From assembly GCF_014779765.1 (NCBI RefSeq), contig NZ_JACXZA010000001.1, positions 124,001 through 188,000 of the forward strand: DNA of 64,000 bases. The letters run 5' to 3'. Positions 51,037 through 59,152 of this stretch are shown here, piece by piece. The position numbers and the translations under genes were made by a program. Position 1 is the first letter of the stretch. Each line of letters begins with the position of its first letter. Under the pieces are notes generated by a model. The model was not told the DNA's origin. It worked only from the letters and a program-made list of their open reading frames with translations, and did not search any database. Source of the stretch: Paenibacillus terricola. Its GTDB lineage: Bacteria > Bacillota > Bacilli > Paenibacillales > Paenibacillaceae.

Positions 51037-51690
51037 ATGAATGCTCAATCGAAAGTATTAGAGGCTAACGAAGCAAGTTTCCGTACAGCTGCAGAATGTA
51101 TTGTTAATGGAGGGATTGTCATTGCGCCGAGCGATACGAACCTGGCATTGACGTTGAACCCTTGGAAGGATGAAGCGATTGAGCGGGCTTTCGCCATTAA
51201 GAACCGTCCTGCGACTTCCGCGCTGACATTGTTCTTCCTGGAGCCGGACGAATGGAAAGAATATGCCGATGCACCGGACCCTGGACTTGTGCAAGCTTTC
51301 GCGGAGGCGTTCTGGCCAGGGCCGCTCAACATGATTCTGCCAAGAAAGTCCACGATCTCTGACCGTATGGTATGCGGAGGCGCAACGGTATCGCTTGGCT
51401 GCCTCAGCAATCCGGTATGGCGCGGTATGATGAAGTATACGAATATGCCGGTCGCGATGACGTCGGCGAATCTGTCGGGCCAAGCGGACGGCGTGCTTGT
51501 CGATCTGGATCTGTCGCTGCGCCAAGTGGGCGATAAGGTCGATTATGTTCTGAAAGGCGAGGCGCAGGGCACGACGAAGTCCAGCACAATTATCGATCTG
51601 AGCGGCACCGAACCACGTATTACACGATATGGCGATGTAACGGCAGCACAGTTGAACGCAATCGCGCCGATTTTCAAGGAAATTGTATAG
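51037..51690 (+). CDS. Divergent Sua5/YrdC-domain protein
   Basis: The 217-residue protein has the YrdC fold. Retained motifs are WPGPLNMIL, TSANLSGQADG and KSSTIIDLSG. Canonical threonylcarbamoyl-AMP synthases have PTDTVYGL and K-x-R-P followed by a conserved KPL segment. Here these read APSDTNLALTL and KNRPATSALTLFF, so substrate-site residues differ. It may be a paralogue with changed function and not the main t6A enzyme. ATG 51037 follows GAAGGGGAGTG. A strong terminator follows. Confidence 0.78.
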   Translation: MNAQSKVLEANEASFRTAAECIVNGGIVIAPSDTNLALTLNPWKDEAIERAFAIKNRPATSALTLFFLEPDEWKEYADAPDPGLVQAFAEAFWPGPLNMILPRKSTISDRMVCGGATVSLGCLSNPVWRGMMKYTNMPVAMTSANLSGQADGVLVDLDLSLRQVGDKVDYVLKGEAQGTTKSSTIIDLSGTEPRITRYGDVTAAQLNAIAPIFKEIV

Positions 51691-51708
51691 GTCATTGGGT
51701 TGAATCCT

Positions 51709-51740
51709 GGAGGCTGTTCATTGGAACAGCCTCCTCTTTT
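51709..51740 (+). terminator. Intrinsic terminator after YrdC-domain gene
   Basis: GGAGGCTGTTC (51709-51719) pairs perfectly with GAACAGCCTCC (51724-51734) across ATTG, followed by TCTTTT. Confidence 0.92.
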
Positions 51741-51841
51741 GCAACCAGAGCGGGTAGAGGATGTGCACATAAGGGTGGCGGCATGCTACAATAAGAGGAA
51801 CGAATGTTCTGGCAGGCTGCCGTTAGGAGCTGTGTATCAAC

Positions 51842-54325
51842 GTGGAGAACGCCTATATTTTACCGTCTGTTCAGCTGTCCGTCCGACAACTGGTTGAATA
51901 TGCATACCGAAGCGGTGATATCGTATCCGGCTTTCGCTCTGCTGCTGCGCTGGCAGAAGGAACGAGAATACATCAATCGCTTCAAACGGAATACGGCCCT
52001 CAAGATGAGCGAGAGTATGAGCTTAAGACGGGGCTGGATTATGAGGGCGTCCGCTTTCTCATCGAAGGCCGATGTGACGGCTTGCTGCATACAGATGAAG
52101 GCGTCATGATTGATGAGATCAAGTCAACGGCAGGGACGCTGCCAGAGGACGGAGATATGGCGCCTGTTGTCCATTGGGCACAGGCGATTTGTTATGCGTA
52201 CATCTATGCTCTTGATCGTCAATTGGATGAGATGCGGGTTCGGCTCACATATGTGAGCACGACGACAGACGAACGGCGCGCATTCGTGAGGGTGCTCGAC
52301 AGCAGTATGCTGCGTGACACGGTGTTGGACGCAGTGCGCCTGTACGCGCCTTATGCACGCATGCTGATTCAGCATACGGAGCGGAAGCTTGCGAGCGCGA
52401 AGGCGCTGGCGTTTCCTTTTGCCCAGTATAGGGAAGGTCAACGTAAGTTCGCAGGCGCTGTCTATCAAGCGGTGACGGATGGAGCTAAGCTGTTCGCGAA
52501 GGCGCCGACGGGGATCGGCAAGACGATGTCGACGTTGTTTCCGGCGGTGAAGGCGATTGGCGAGGAACGGCTTGCGCATCTGTTCTATTTGACTGCCAAG
52601 ACGATTACGAGGACAGCGGCAGAGGATGCGTTCCGTCTCATGCAGGAGAGCGGTCTGCATATGCACAGCGTTACGCTCACGGCGAAGGACAAAATCTGCT
52701 TCCAAGAAGAAGTGCGCTGCTCCAAGGAGCATTGTCCGTATGCGGAAGGTTATTATGACCGCATTAACGACGCGCTTCTCGATATGCTGGGCAATGAGAC
52801 GATGATGACGCGAACCGTCATTGAGCAGTATGCGCACAAGCATCGGGTATGCCCATTCGAGATGTCGCTTGATGCCGCTTATGCATCGGATGCGATTATC
52901 GGCGATTACAACTATATTTTTGATCCGCGGATCAGTCTGAAACGGATGTTCGAGGAGCGCAAGAAGCAGACAGCGGTGCTTGTTGACGAGGCGCATAACC
53001 TGGTCGATAGAGGTCGTGAGATGTACTCGGCAGCTATGAATAAAGATGCTTATTTGCAGCTGACGCGCGCATACAAGAGTGTGAATACAGGTGTACATAA
53101 AGCAGCGAAAGCGGTGAATGACTGGCTGCTTGAGCTGCGCAAAAGCTTGTCGCAAGACGGCGATGGTGCTCGTGCAGTAGAGACCGCGGAGATAGGCGGT
53201 GGGGATTTATTCGCGGACAATGGGGATGGGTCTGCTCCAGAAAGGGCGAATATGCCAGTGTCATGGACTACGCTCGGCAATGGACAAGCGGTGTCGCAGG
53301 CGATGCCGGCGGATCTTATCACGCTTATAGAATCGTTCGCAGATGAGGCTGCGCAAGAATTGGCATCCTCTTCCGACGGAGCGTCAGCCGCAGGGCCTGA
53401 GGCCGCGGCGCTGCTGCTGGACACGTATTATGCGGCCCAGCAGCTGACCCGTATCGCGAAGTTGTACGATGAGCGTTACGTTACGATTGTGGAGCATTGG
53501 AAGAGCGAAGTACGGCTCAAGCTGTTTTGTCTGGATCCGTCGCATCTGCTGCGCCAGGCGGGCAAAGGATTCCGCTCGCAGATTTTCTTCTCCGCGACGC
53601 TGTCGCCAATGCCTTACTACATCGATATGCTTGGCGGCGATAATGAACAGGACTACTCGTTGTCTGTTCCGTCCCCGTTCTCGCATGAGCAGCTGGAGGT
53701 TAAGATTATGCCGCTCTCGACGAGATACCGGGATCGTGACCGAAGCTATCAACCCATTGCGAGGGCGCTGTATGAGATGGTTAGCGCGCAGGCAGGCAAT
53801 TCACTTATGTTCTTCCCTTCCTATGATTACATGAACCATGTGTACGAGCCGTTCATGTCGCTGCTCGCATCCGAACCGACTGCGTTATCCATTCGAACCA
53901 TTGTGCAAACTGGCGTTATGAGCGAGGAGGAGCGCGAGTCGTTCCTTGCTTCGTTCCAAGCGGGCAGCACGGAGTCGCTTGTTGGCTTCGCTGTTATGGG
54001 CGGCATTTTCTCCGAAGGCGTTGACCTTGTCGGGGATAGGTTGACCGGTGTGGCCGTCGTTGGCGTAGGACTGCCGCAGGTAGGGCTGGAACGGGATATG
54101 ATACGCGATTATTGCGAGCGCTCGGAACGAAGCGGCTTCGACTATGCTTATGTCTATCCCGGAATGAACAAGGTATTGCAGGCGGGCGGACGATTAATCC
54201 GCTCGGAGAAGGATTATGGCAGGCTGCTGTTGATCGACGACCGTTATTTGGCGCAGCCTTATAATCGGCTGCTGCCTGCGGAATGGCGCGGCTATACGGT
54301 GATTCGGGTTAATAGCCTCAACTGA
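51842..54325 (+). CDS. PD-(D/E)XK nuclease-XPD/DinG-type helicase fusion
   Basis: This 827-residue protein joins two modules. Residues 1-180 show a Cas4/RecB-like nuclease site: H44 (GTRIHQSL), D79 (EGRCDG), E92-x-K94 (DEIKS) and the RecB motif Q114-x3-Y118. Residues 190-820 are a superfamily 2 helicase with Walker A APTGIGKT (221-228) and DEAH (382-385). An Fe-S cluster set C286, C293, C298 and C337 and a late QAGGRLIRSEKDYG motif place it in the XPD/DinG group. It probably unwinds and trims DNA in repair. The start GTG 51842 has AGGAGC 12 nt upstream. It is not in a CRISPR context. Confidence 0.88.
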   Translation: MENAYILPSVQLSVRQLVEYAYRSGDIVSGFRSAAALAEGTRIHQSLQTEYGPQDEREYELKTGLDYEGVRFLIEGRCDGLLHTDEGVMIDEIKSTAGTLPEDGDMAPVVHWAQAICYAYIYALDRQLDEMRVRLTYVSTTTDERRAFVRVLDSSMLRDTVLDAVRLYAPYARMLIQHTERKLASAKALAFPFAQYREGQRKFAGAVYQAVTDGAKLFAKAPTGIGKTMSTLFPAVKAIGEERLAHLFYLTAKTITRTAAEDAFRLMQESGLHMHSVTLTAKDKICFQEEVRCSKEHCPYAEGYYDRINDALLDMLGNETMMTRTVIEQYAHKHRVCPFEMSLDAAYASDAIIGDYNYIFDPRISLKRMFEERKKQTAVLVDEAHNLVDRGREMYSAAMNKDAYLQLTRAYKSVNTGVHKAAKAVNDWLLELRKSLSQDGDGARAVETAEIGGGDLFADNGDGSAPERANMPVSWTTLGNGQAVSQAMPADLITLIESFADEAAQELASSSDGASAAGPEAAALLLDTYYAAQQLTRIAKLYDERYVTIVEHWKSEVRLKLFCLDPSHLLRQAGKGFRSQIFFSATLSPMPYYIDMLGGDNEQDYSLSVPSPFSHEQLEVKIMPLSTRYRDRDRSYQPIARALYEMVSAQAGNSLMFFPSYDYMNHVYEPFMSLLASEPTALSIRTIVQTGVMSEEERESFLASFQAGSTESLVGFAVMGGIFSEGVDLVGDRLTGVAVVGVGLPQVGLERDMIRDYCERSERSGFDYAYVYPGMNKVLQAGGRLIRSEKDYGRLLLIDDRYLAQPYNRLLPAEWRGYTVIRVNSLN

Positions 54326-54374
54326 TCTTGACCGTTACATGCTGGCTGAAGCTGATCGAGGAGGACGTCACGAA

Positions 54375-54893
54375 ATGCGGAAAATTTTTATCATCGGCAT
54401 TGTAGCAAGCGGCAAGACGACTATGGCAAGGCAGTTATCGGAACAGTTGAATATTCCGTGGCATGAACTGGATAACGTTGTGCATCATCAGACGGTTGAG
54501 GGGCGCATCAAGCGGACACCGGAAGAACAGCAGGCGGTTATCGCGGATATTGACCGCAGCGGCGGCTGGATATTCGAAGGTGTCGACCGCTCGTCGTATC
54601 GATGCCTCTATGAAATGGCCGATACGATCATTGTATTAGACCCGCCATTATGGAAGAGGAAGTATCGCATTTTCGCACGCTATATCAAGCAGCAGTTGGG
54701 CATCGAGAAGTGCAGCTATAAGTCGGATTGGAATATGCTGCGCAATATGTATAGGTGGACGAGAGATTTCGAGCAAAGCCGGGAGGAATTCGATTCAAGG
54801 TTGCGGCCGTATCATTCGAAGATTGTTCGAATCAAGGATTCGAGGGGATTTCTGAGAAGAGAAGGAGGTACAATCCATCATGATTATTTTTAA
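54375..54893 (+). CDS. Small P-loop NTPase/kinase-like protein
   Basis: The 172-residue protein begins MRKIFIIGIVASGKTTMARQL with a Walker A GIVASGKTT. It contains the adenylate-kinase-like WHELDNVVHH and DTIIVLDPPLWKR. It resembles FlaR/topology-modulation-type small kinases that phosphorylate unknown small molecules. ATG 54375 follows GAGGAGG; the in-frame ATG 54339 is weaker. Its 3' end overlaps the next gene by 14 nt. Confidence 0.78.
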   Translation: MRKIFIIGIVASGKTTMARQLSEQLNIPWHELDNVVHHQTVEGRIKRTPEEQQAVIADIDRSGGWIFEGVDRSSYRCLYEMADTIIVLDPPLWKRKYRIFARYIKQQLGIEKCSYKSDWNMLRNMYRWTRDFEQSREEFDSRLRPYHSKIVRIKDSRGFLRREGGTIHHDYF

Positions 54894-55383
54894 AGCAACG
54901 AAAGATACCTTAAAGGATCTTAAGGTTCAGCCGGATCTGAATGAACACTTAGACTTGCTTATGTGCTGGCATGTAAACATTTTTACTTTATATCGGAAGA
55001 AGCATTATGTATTTATGAATGATCTATCTAGACTGAGTCTGACCGTAACCGGCATAAGAACAGGACAGAGTCATAAGCTCAGAGAGTTAGTCGTGAATTG
55101 CCTTAGCGATTATCTAGTGAAAGAAGATCTGCCAGCTCATCTGATTCAGTCCTACATAGACGAATGCACGGAATCGATCATTGCCAAAACGGATAGCAGA
55201 AGCGTGATCAGCACATCCAATGAAATTATGCTCATTATGAAATCCCTCGAAATTGACAAAGAAGGATTCGATGACACGGATGAAAGACATAAATGGAACA
55301 ATAGAATGATTTATAAACCAATCGATTACAAGGAACCGATTGAGGTATTTACTCATGCACTCAAGCACAGATACACGACCTAG
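54880..55383 (+). CDS. Hypothetical protein (DUF6933-like)
   Basis: The 167-residue product starts MIIFKATKDTLKDL and contains CWHVNIFTLYRKKHYVFMNDLSRLSLTV. This matches the small DUF6933-type proteins of unknown function common in Firmicutes. It has no TM or signal. ATG 54880 follows AGAAGGAGG inside the end of the upstream kinase-like gene (14-nt overlap), so the two are coupled. Its base composition is more AT-rich than its neighbours, a mild hint of later acquisition. Confidence 0.65.
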   Translation: MIIFKATKDTLKDLKVQPDLNEHLDLLMCWHVNIFTLYRKKHYVFMNDLSRLSLTVTGIRTGQSHKLRELVVNCLSDYLVKEDLPAHLIQSYIDECTESIIAKTDSRSVISTSNEIMLIMKSLEIDKEGFDDTDERHKWNNRMIYKPIDYKEPIEVFTHALKHRYTT

Positions 55384-55475
55384 GGTATGATGATTCAAGT
55401 GGAAGATGATGGTACAATATAGAGGACAATTGAATCTTGGGTGGTCATGGTTTCCCTTCGAAAGGAGGTGATGCC

Positions 55476-55571
55476 ATGGAAGTTAAGGATGCGTTAACGA
55501 TCATGTTTCTGTTCGGATCGTTTATCCTTGCACTTTTAACCTACATCAATTCCAACAACAAGAGAAAGTAA
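55476..55571 (+). CDS. Putative holin-like toxin peptide of a type I toxin-antitoxin system
   Basis: A 31-codon gene: M-E-V-K-D-A-L-T-I-M, one TM segment (FLFGSFILALLTYI) and the basic tail NSNNKRK. This is the size and layout of the Hol-Tox/TxpA/BsrG group of membrane-damaging peptides. The ribosome binding site GAAAGGAGGTGAT (55459-55470 region) is a near-complete complement of the 16S 3' end, typical for such toxins. A convergent antisense RNA overlaps the 3' part of its mRNA. Expression should be blocked by the antisense RNA; toxicity is inferred. Confidence 0.75.
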   Translation: MEVKDALTIMFLFGSFILALLTYINSNNKRK

Positions 55572-55605
55572 AAAACCCACCCCAAGGTTCTCCGCCGAAG
55601 GTGGG
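55565..55605 (-). terminator. Terminator of the antisense antitoxin RNA
   Basis: On the minus strand CCCACC (55605-55600) pairs with GGTGGG (55581-55576), followed by TTTTTTACTTT. It overlaps the last codons and stop of the toxin gene. Confidence 0.78.
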
Positions 55606-55685
55606 CTCTTTCCTGAGCAACTTTAGAAGGGATAACCCATCCAAGCCAATTGTTAAGCCGGGTGTTCGCAGCACTCGGCTTCTTT
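55566..55685 (-). ncRNA. Predicted antisense RNA antitoxin (type I)
   Basis: A minus-strand promoter (-10 at 55697-55692, -35 at 55720-55715) and a terminator at 55605-55565 delimit an RNA of about 115-120 nt with no open frame of note. It is complementary to the 3' untranslated part of the toxin mRNA. This convergent arrangement matches txpA/RatA-type systems, where the pair is degraded by RNase III. Its exact ends are predicted, not mapped. Confidence 0.65.
55655..55685 (+). terminator. Terminator of the toxin mRNA
   Basis: AAGCCGGGTG (55655-55664) pairs with CACTCGGCTT (55672-55681), one G-U pair, loop 7 nt, then CTTT. It lies about 85 nt after the toxin stop, so the mRNA fully spans the antisense RNA. 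Confidence 0.7.
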
Positions 55686-55691
55686 ACTGAT

Positions 55692-55720
55692 ATGATAGCA
55701 TAATTGGAAAAAGAAGTGAA
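55692..55720 (-). promoter_or_regulatory. Promoter of the antisense RNA
   Basis: On the minus strand TTCACT (55720-55715) and TATCAT (55697-55692) are separated by exactly 17 bp, a good vegetative promoter directed toward the toxin gene. Confidence 0.68.
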
Positions 55721-55800
55721 CCAGGTGTGTGCTGAATCCGATACGCATAGACTATGCGGCTCACACACCTTAAATTTTACAAAGAAGCCTTGCCCTTGCT

Positions 55801-55831
55801 AGAAAGCCGGTCCTCCTGGGACCGGCTTTCT
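55801..55831. terminator. Hairpin between toxin locus and HAD gene
   Basis: AGAAAGCCGGTCC (55801-55813) pairs perfectly with GGACCGGCTTTCT (55819-55831). It lies 5 nt beyond the stop of the minus-strand HAD gene and probably ends it, though the T-tract is short. Confidence 0.68.
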
Positions 55832-55835
55832 TATT

Positions 55836-56666
55836 CTAGGAGTGAACAACCGTAGGTGAAGAAGCGGAAGCGGCGTTCAAAACGAATTTCTCAATAACAT
55901 GACGGACGCCTTCCTCGTTATTCGTGAGCGTCACGTAGTTAGCGATTTCCTTCAATGCCGGCAATGCATTGCCCATCGCAACGCCAAGTCCCGCTTCCAC
56001 GATCATCTCGCGGTCGTTCCAAGCATCGCCAATAGCAATCGCATGTTCGGAGGTGCTGCCGATATGTTCAGCCAGGAAGCGAAGCGCGTGACCTTTCGTT
56101 CCTTCTTTATGTGTGAATTCCAAGTAATGCGGCTTCGACTTCGTAATGTGCACGCGTTCGCCGATGAGAGGCTTCAGCTCTTCGGCTACCCGATCGAGCA
56201 GATCCGGATCGTCGATGATGAGCATTTTGGTCTGCGGCTCGTTCAGCAGCGCGTCGAAGTCGGATGCAACGACGTATGGGATTTTGGACAAATTGGAGTA
56301 CATCTTCGCTTTGTCATTATCCTCGCGCACATACAGAACATCGTCGACATACAGCTGGAGATGCAGGCCGTGCTTCAGGCAGTATTCGTTCAACAGCTTC
56401 GCATCATCGGTTGGAACGCTGCGTTCATAGAGCACTTCGCCGTCGATAAGCGTCTTGATGAGTGAGCCTTGGTACGTAATGATCGGTACGTTCAAGCCAA
56501 TCTGATTCGCGATCTTGCGAGCAGAAGCGTACATGCGGCCTGTTGCCAGCGTTACGAGAACCCCTTGCTCGATGGCAGCAGCCATCGCTTGCTTCGTTCC
56601 TTCGGTAACAACCAATTCATCGTTGAGCAGCGTATCGTCAATATCGATTGCAATGAGTTTGTACAT
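55836..56666 (-). CDS. Cof-type HAD-superfamily phosphatase
   Basis: The 276-residue protein has HAD motif I AIDIDDTLLND (D8 nucleophile, D10), motif II LATGRMYASA, a type IIB cap (about residues 85-185) and motif III/IV at K197-region to AIGDAWNDREMIVEAGLGVAMGNA. It is a cytoplasmic Mg-dependent sugar-phosphate or flavin-precursor phosphatase of the YidA/YwpJ class; the substrate is open. ATG 56666 follows GAGAGGGAG. It is transcribed toward the toxin locus. Confidence 0.92.
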   Translation of the reverse strand: MYKLIAIDIDDTLLNDELVVTEGTKQAMAAAIEQGVLVTLATGRMYASARKIANQIGLNVPIITYQGSLIKTLIDGEVLYERSVPTDDAKLLNEYCLKHGLHLQLYVDDVLYVREDNDKAKMYSNLSKIPYVVASDFDALLNEPQTKMLIIDDPDLLDRVAEELKPLIGERVHITKSKPHYLEFTHKEGTKGHALRFLAEHIGSTSEHAIAIGDAWNDREMIVEAGLGVAMGNALPALKEIANYVTLTNNEEGVRHVIEKFVLNAASASSPTVVHS

Positions 56667-56771
56667 CGTGAACGGTTTCTCCCTCTCTGTTTGTTGCGGT
56701 TACGGAGATTGTAGCGCATGTGTTGCGCTTACAGCAATAGTGTTTCTCTGAAAGAGGTGGAACGAATAGGG

Positions 56772-57899
56772 TCAATCATCCTGTCTGACGGAACCCGCCG
56801 ACAGTCGTTTGCGAAGTGCTTCGACGAAATCAGTCGGATCGTCAACGGCGATGTAGACCGTATGAACTTCATGGGGTTGGCATAGAAGTCCCTCTAACGT
56901 CACGGTGCTCCTCATCGTAATTATTACGTTAGGTGTCACCATTGGCGCAACAGCGGACCGCTTGCGCTCTTCCTTCGTCGGCTGAAGATCCATGCCGCTC
57001 TGAACATCGGCAATAGCGGAATAAGGAAGATCACCATTCAGCCTCAAGCCGTACCGAAGGACTAAGCCATCTTGTGTCAGACGAATGGGCTCCAGTACAG
57101 AGCGGCGGCAATCCGCCCAGAGCAGGGCGATGATCCAGAGCGAGCCGGCGGTCATGATCCATGCTGCATACTCATTCAGCATTCGGACGAACAGATGAAC
57201 GACGATGCTCTCAATGACGAGCACTTTGGTCAGCATGGCAGCGAACAGAAACAGGGAGGTATTGCGATGATAAGTGAACTTCTGATCACTTGGCGCAGCT
57301 AATGAAGCTGATTCCCGTGCCGCGAGCGGCGATTGAACAGCCTTTCCAATCCGCTTCCGCCATGAAGCAAACAGATAATAGAACACCATTACATCGTGAC
57401 GAATGTAAGCAGCAAGCTTGCCCGAGCTTAACGAAGCCTGCAGCGCTTCCGGGAATGGAATGCCTTCACGCCTCAAGCGTCTAACTGAGCGACAGACAGA
57501 CAGCGCCATACGAAGCTCTATGGTCAGGAACAGAACCTCAATCGGAAGCAGAAGCGCTTCTGCGACGATGACGGCACCCCGTAAGTGTGAAGGAAGAGCG
57601 GCAAGAATGATAAGGCCGCCAAGTGCTGCAACTGGAATAATAGGCTTCCAAGCAGCCCAGCGATGCCAGCGTTTCCGGCTTACAAGCGCATAATACAGCA
57701 GCGGCACAACGACAACGTAATCGAAGCATATCGCGCCAATAAGCCAGCGATCAGACAGTTCCGATGAAGTGTGCGGTACAATGCGGACAAGCAGCATATC
57801 GATGGTGTAGATGCATGCGGCTATAACAATGAATAGAAGCAGGCTGCCGCGTGAATAAGAGGGGCTCGTGAATGGGTTTCGTGCATCCGCAGAATGCAT
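56772..57899 (-). CDS. Multi-pass membrane protein of unknown function
   Basis: The 375-residue protein has about seven TM segments (SLLLFIVIAACIYTIDMLL, WLIGAICFDYVVVVPLLYYALV, IIPVAALGGLIILAAL, and a C-terminal pair near residues 210-265). A cytoplasmic C-terminal domain of about 110 residues follows, with a PH-like beta pattern (RLTQDGLVLRYGLRLNGDLPYSAIADVQSG). Related proteins are widespread and uncharacterised in Paenibacillus. ATG 57899 follows AGAGGTG. It stands alone. Confidence 0.65.
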   Translation of the reverse strand: MHSADARNPFTSPSYSRGSLLLFIVIAACIYTIDMLLVRIVPHTSSELSDRWLIGAICFDYVVVVPLLYYALVSRKRWHRWAAWKPIIPVAALGGLIILAALPSHLRGAVIVAEALLLPIEVLFLTIELRMALSVCRSVRRLRREGIPFPEALQASLSSGKLAAYIRHDVMVFYYLFASWRKRIGKAVQSPLAARESASLAAPSDQKFTYHRNTSLFLFAAMLTKVLVIESIVVHLFVRMLNEYAAWIMTAGSLWIIALLWADCRRSVLEPIRLTQDGLVLRYGLRLNGDLPYSAIADVQSGMDLQPTKEERKRSAVAPMVTPNVIITMRSTVTLEGLLCQPHEVHTVYIAVDDPTDFVEALRKRLSAGSVRQDD

Positions 57900-57961
57900 G
57901 GATAATCACCTCTGATTAAGGTTATTAACGACATTATAACTGGAAGATACTGCATGATGTG

Positions 57962-57978
57962 GTGAACGATTCGTTCAC
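57962..57978. promoter_or_regulatory. Palindrome between divergent membrane-protein and dehydrogenase genes
   Basis: GTGAACG-ATT-CGTTCAC is a perfect 7-bp inverted repeat. A TATAAT lies at 58005-58010 toward the Gfo/Idh gene, and a partial echo of the motif (CGAACGATTG) follows at 57990-57999. It may be an operator for one or both divergent genes. Confidence 0.45.
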
Positions 57979-58103
57979 AATTTTTATATCGAACGATTGT
58001 CCTTTATAATGAGTACAGCTCTATCGATGTGGCAGAATGAGCCATTGGCTTCATCCGGCAGCTGCACCGGATTTATTCATACAGGAGAGGTAGTGAGAAA
58101 GCG

Positions 58104-59093
58104 ATGAAATTGCGTTGGGGCGTGCTTGGCTGTGCTTATATTGCAGTGAATAGCGTTATTCCCGCGATTCAGAAATCGGAGCGTGGCGAGGTAACGGCAA
58201 TCGCAAGTCGGGGCATTGAGAAAGCGCAGGAAACGGCAGCGAAGCTGAACATTCCGAAGGCATATGGCTCGTATGAGGAACTGCTGGCTGATCCCGATAT
58301 CGATGCGGTATATATTCCGCTGCCGAATCATCTACATAAGGAATGGACAATCAAGGCGGCAGAAGCTGGCAAGCATGTGCTATGCGAGAAGCCAGCAGCG
58401 CTTAATGCCGAAGAAACGATCGAAATGGTCGAAGCATGCAAGAAGGCCGGCGTATTGTTCGCAGAGGCGTTCATGTATCGTCTGCACCCCCGTGTGGCAC
58501 GTGTGAAGGAGATTCTTGCATCTGGGGAGATCGGCGAGTTGCGGGCCGTTAACGGCTGCTTTACGTTCAATAACGCGGGTGATGCAGGCAATGTGCGTTA
58601 TCGCCAGGAGTGGGGCGGCGGCTCGATCTATGATGTTGGCGTATATCCGCTTAGTGCGGCACGCTGGATTATCGGATCTGAGCCTGAGGCGGCGACCGTT
58701 CATGCGTTCTTCTCAGACCAGCACGACGGCGTTGATATGCAGGCATCTGGTTTGATCGAATTCGCAGGCGGTGTAGCGCTTACGTTCGATTGCGGCATGT
58801 GGGCGGCTTATCGCCAAGGGATAGAGATTCTCGGCACCAATGGCCGAATTGAATTGAAGGGTGCGTTCACGGACGCAGATCCACTCATCGTACATACGAA
58901 CGACGGCTCGCGTGCCGAAGGACCGTTCGAGGGTTATAATAACTACACGCTGCAAGCGGATCATTTTGCACAGGCGGTATTCGGCGAGTCACCCTATCCA
59001 TATCCGCCTGAGGATGCAATCGCAAACATGAAGCTCGTTGATGCATGCCTGCAATCGGCTCGTACACGTACGCGAGTCGTGCTTGACCGCTAA
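58104..59093 (+). CDS. Gfo/Idh/MocA family oxidoreductase
   Basis: The 329-residue NAD(P)-dependent sugar dehydrogenase family member begins with a variant Rossmann motif GVLGCAYIAVNSVIPAI. Other conserved parts are DAVYIPLPNHLHKEWTIKAAEAGKHVLCEKPAAL, with the family EKP lysine, and AFMYRLHPRV. The C-terminal domain has GGGSIYDVGVYPLSAARWI, with the catalytic-side DVGVYP. The substrate is unknown (xylose, glucose-fructose or inositol type). ATG 58104 follows GAGAGG with long spacing. Confidence 0.9.
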   Translation: MKLRWGVLGCAYIAVNSVIPAIQKSERGEVTAIASRGIEKAQETAAKLNIPKAYGSYEELLADPDIDAVYIPLPNHLHKEWTIKAAEAGKHVLCEKPAALNAEETIEMVEACKKAGVLFAEAFMYRLHPRVARVKEILASGEIGELRAVNGCFTFNNAGDAGNVRYRQEWGGGSIYDVGVYPLSAARWIIGSEPEAATVHAFFSDQHDGVDMQASGLIEFAGGVALTFDCGMWAAYRQGIEILGTNGRIELKGAFTDADPLIVHTNDGSRAEGPFEGYNNYTLQADHFAQAVFGESPYPYPPEDAIANMKLVDACLQSARTRTRVVLDR

Positions 59094-59152
59094 TATCGTC
59101 GTATTCCCTTCGTATCATCGAGAACAGATCGAGAAGAAAGCTGGTTAGGCCA

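Noticed and set aside
51842-54325. Cas4 or type IV CRISPR-associated helicase
   Set aside because: The nuclease motif resembles Cas4 and the helicase resembles DinG, but no cas genes or arrays are nearby; a DNA repair helicase is the simpler reading.
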